A stretch of DNA of 64,000 bases from CAISIP01 sp038326025 (GTDB taxonomy: Bacteria > Pseudomonadota > Gammaproteobacteria > Burkholderiales > Burkholderiaceae_C): assembly GCA_038326025.1 (NCBI GenBank), contig JBBQJP010000012.1, positions 38,634-102,633 on the forward strand, given 5' to 3'. Each line of letters starts with the position of its first letter. Within the stretch, counting starts at the first letter, position 1. Made by a program: the position numbers and the translations under genes. Below the pieces are notes generated by a model. It was not told the origin of the DNA, did not search any database, and saw only the letters and a program-made list of their open reading frames with translations. Shown here in pieces: positions 63,501-64,000 of the stretch.

Positions 63501-64000
63501 CAACTGGCACCCGAGACCAACGGCCATGTCGCCGTCAAGGCCTGGGAGGCATTGGGCAAACAGACCGGGCTGGACCACACCCATCTGGCGATCCACCGCG
63601 AAGACGAGAAGATCCGCTTCCGCGACATCCAGGCACAGCCGCGCAAGATCATCTCCAGCCCGACCTGGAGCGGCATCGAGAGCGAGACCGTGTCGTACAA
63701 CGCCGGCTATACCAATGTGCACGAGATGATCCCCTGGCGCACACTGACCGGGCGCCAGCAGTTCTACCTCGACCATCCCTGGATGCTGGCGTTTGGCGAA
63801 GGCTTCACGAGCTACCGGCCACCGGTGGACCTGAAGACGACGGCGGGTATCCACAACATCAAGCCCAACGGCAACAAGGAAATCCAGCTCAACTTCATCA
63901 CGCCGCACCAGAAGTGGGGCATCCACTCGACCTACACCGACAACCTGTTGATGCTCACGCTCAGCCGAGGCGGTCCCTGTGTCTGGATGAGCGAGGACGA
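60564..64000 (+). CDS. narG: Respiratory nitrate reductase alpha subunit (3' end cut off)
   Basis: The first 1145 codons of the molybdenum catalytic subunit, usually about 1240 residues. AAGGAG precedes the ATG. The FS0 cluster ligands are in HGVNCTGSCSW (His near 50, Cys near 54 and 58) and Cys near 93 (EPRGCARGASY). The Mo-binding aspartate segment YDWYCDLPPSSP lies near residue 217. The frame stays open to the window edge, ending GGPCVWMSEDD. It reduces nitrate to nitrite at the cytoplasmic face with NarH and NarI, expected downstream. Confidence 0.97.
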   Translation, partial: MSHFLDRLTYFNSPRESFSGDHGVTTGEDRTWEDAYRNRWAHDKIVRSTHGVNCTGSCSWKIYVKGGIVTWETQQTDYPRTRWDMPNHEPRGCARGASYSWYLYSANRVKYPMVRGRLLKTWREARLAQDPVDAWASIVQDDAKRRDYQSIRGLGGMVRSTWDEVNEIIAAANVYTIKKHGADRVVGFSPIPAMSMVSYAAGSRYLSLIGGVCLSFYDWYCDLPPSSPQVWGEQTDVPESADWYNSSFIIAWGSNVPQTRTPDAHFFTEVRYKGTKTVAVTPDYSEVAKLSDIWMHPKQGTDAAVAMAMGHVILKEFYFPDKGERSAYFDDYVRRYTDMPMLVMLKEHKRPDGTTIMVPDRYVRASDFNGKLGQANNPEWKTVAFDDNGKVVLPTGAIGFRWGPDGRADEGQWNLQAKEARHGQDVKLRLSVMEGDNANMETAKVGFPYFGGIVTPNFSHNDNGAASQDVLVRTVPVQRISLGKEGDKREALVATVFDLQVANYGVARGLPGEMAARDFDDDTPYTPAWQESITGTPREQLITVARQFAENAHKTQGKSMVIIGAAMNHWYHCDMNYRGIINMLMMCGCIGKSGGGWAHYVGQEKLRPQTGWTALAFALDWIRPPRQQNSTSFFYAHTDQWRYEKLTMEEVVSPLADKKIYGGSMIDYNVRAERMGWLPSAPQLQTNPMQVVRDAAAAGMDAKDYAVQSLKDGTLKMSCTDPDHPDNWPRNMFIWRSNLLGSSGKGHEYFLKHLLGTSHGVQGKDLGKDEAKPTEVVWHDKAPEGKLDLLVTLDFRMSTTCLYSDIVLPTATWYEKNDLNTSDMHPFIHPLSTAVDPAWQSRSDWDIYKGFAKKFSEICIGHLGVEKELVLTPLMHDSPGELAQPFDVKDWAKGEIDLIPGKTGPQMTVVERDYPNVYKRFTALGPLMNKVGNGGKGIAWNTQTEVKQLAELSGIVTAKGVTCGMPKIETDIDACEVILQLAPETNGHVAVKAWEALGKQTGLDHTHLAIHREDEKIRFRDIQAQPRKIISSPTWSGIESETVSYNAGYTNVHEMIPWRTLTGRQQFYLDHPWMLAFGEGFTSYRPPVDLKTTAGIHNIKPNGNKEIQLNFITPHQKWGIHSTYTDNLLMLTLSRGGPCVWMSED

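Overview
The window is GC-rich chromosomal DNA with dense bacterial gene packing. It most likely comes from a betaproteobacterium of the order Burkholderiales. The grounds are a Bug-family tricarboxylate-binding protein, a NarX/NarL - NarK1 - NarK2 - NarG locus, the style of the crotonase and CaiB genes, a DinB with a long insertion, and a GSH-dependent formaldehyde dehydrogenase. No phage, CRISPR array or insertion sequence was seen. The species cannot be named from the sequence.

Layout: (1) 1-6264 is a plus-strand operon of an NMT1/taurine-type ABC importer, an FAD oxidoreductase, a CaiB-type CoA-transferase, a crotonase and a ferredoxin. It looks like uptake and CoA-dependent breakdown of an unknown acid. 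A VWA membrane protein and a LysR regulator follow. (2) 8390-16516 is a run of sixteen short, functionally unrelated minus-strand genes and gene fragments: DUF488, GGCT-like, DUF2784, GFA, isochorismatase, hotdog, SRPBCC, DUF302, a broken hydrolase, a broken MAPEG protein, YdeI-like, GNAT and others. Immediately beyond it, and divergent from it, is the N-terminal third of an integron integrase (16695-17087), with a LexA-like box just upstream and dinB overlapping its end. I read this as a decayed chromosomal integron. The integrase fragment is visible in sequence. The cassette interpretation is inference, because I could not find canonical attC sites. (3) 18411-28644 holds a dienoyl-CoA isomerase-like crotonase, queF, a hydrolase, yaaA, a Gfo/Idh oxidoreductase, the rubrerythrin - Fe-S protein - DUF3501 oxidative-stress operon, and a divergent VOC - flavin monooxygenase - DUF2783 operon. 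(4) 28797-47122 is mostly housekeeping: valS, a TusA-like protein, a Nudix hydrolase, cysM, tRNA-Leu, gph, a His-less HtrA-like protein, an NAD(P)-binding epimerase, a ferredoxin reductase, a Bug protein, frmA, infA, an SDR dehydrogenase, an aminotransferase, an Mrr-like membrane protein, a 5'-nucleotidase and a 46-residue basic protein. (5) 47225-53376 carries signalling genes: a hybrid kinase, a pseudouridine synthase, a Cpx-like kinase - regulator - Spy operon, and an exported intradiol dioxygenase. (6) 53508-64000 is a thiolase gene behind a perfect FNR box, then narX, narL, narK1, narK2 and the first 1145 codons of narG.

The nitrate locus and the FNR box suggest a facultative anaerobe that respires nitrate. 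The two crotonases, the CoA-transferase, the thiolase and the MFE-2-type dehydrogenase suggest broad use of organic acids through CoA thioesters. The rubrerythrin operon, yaaA, frmA and dinB cover peroxide, formaldehyde and DNA-damage stress.
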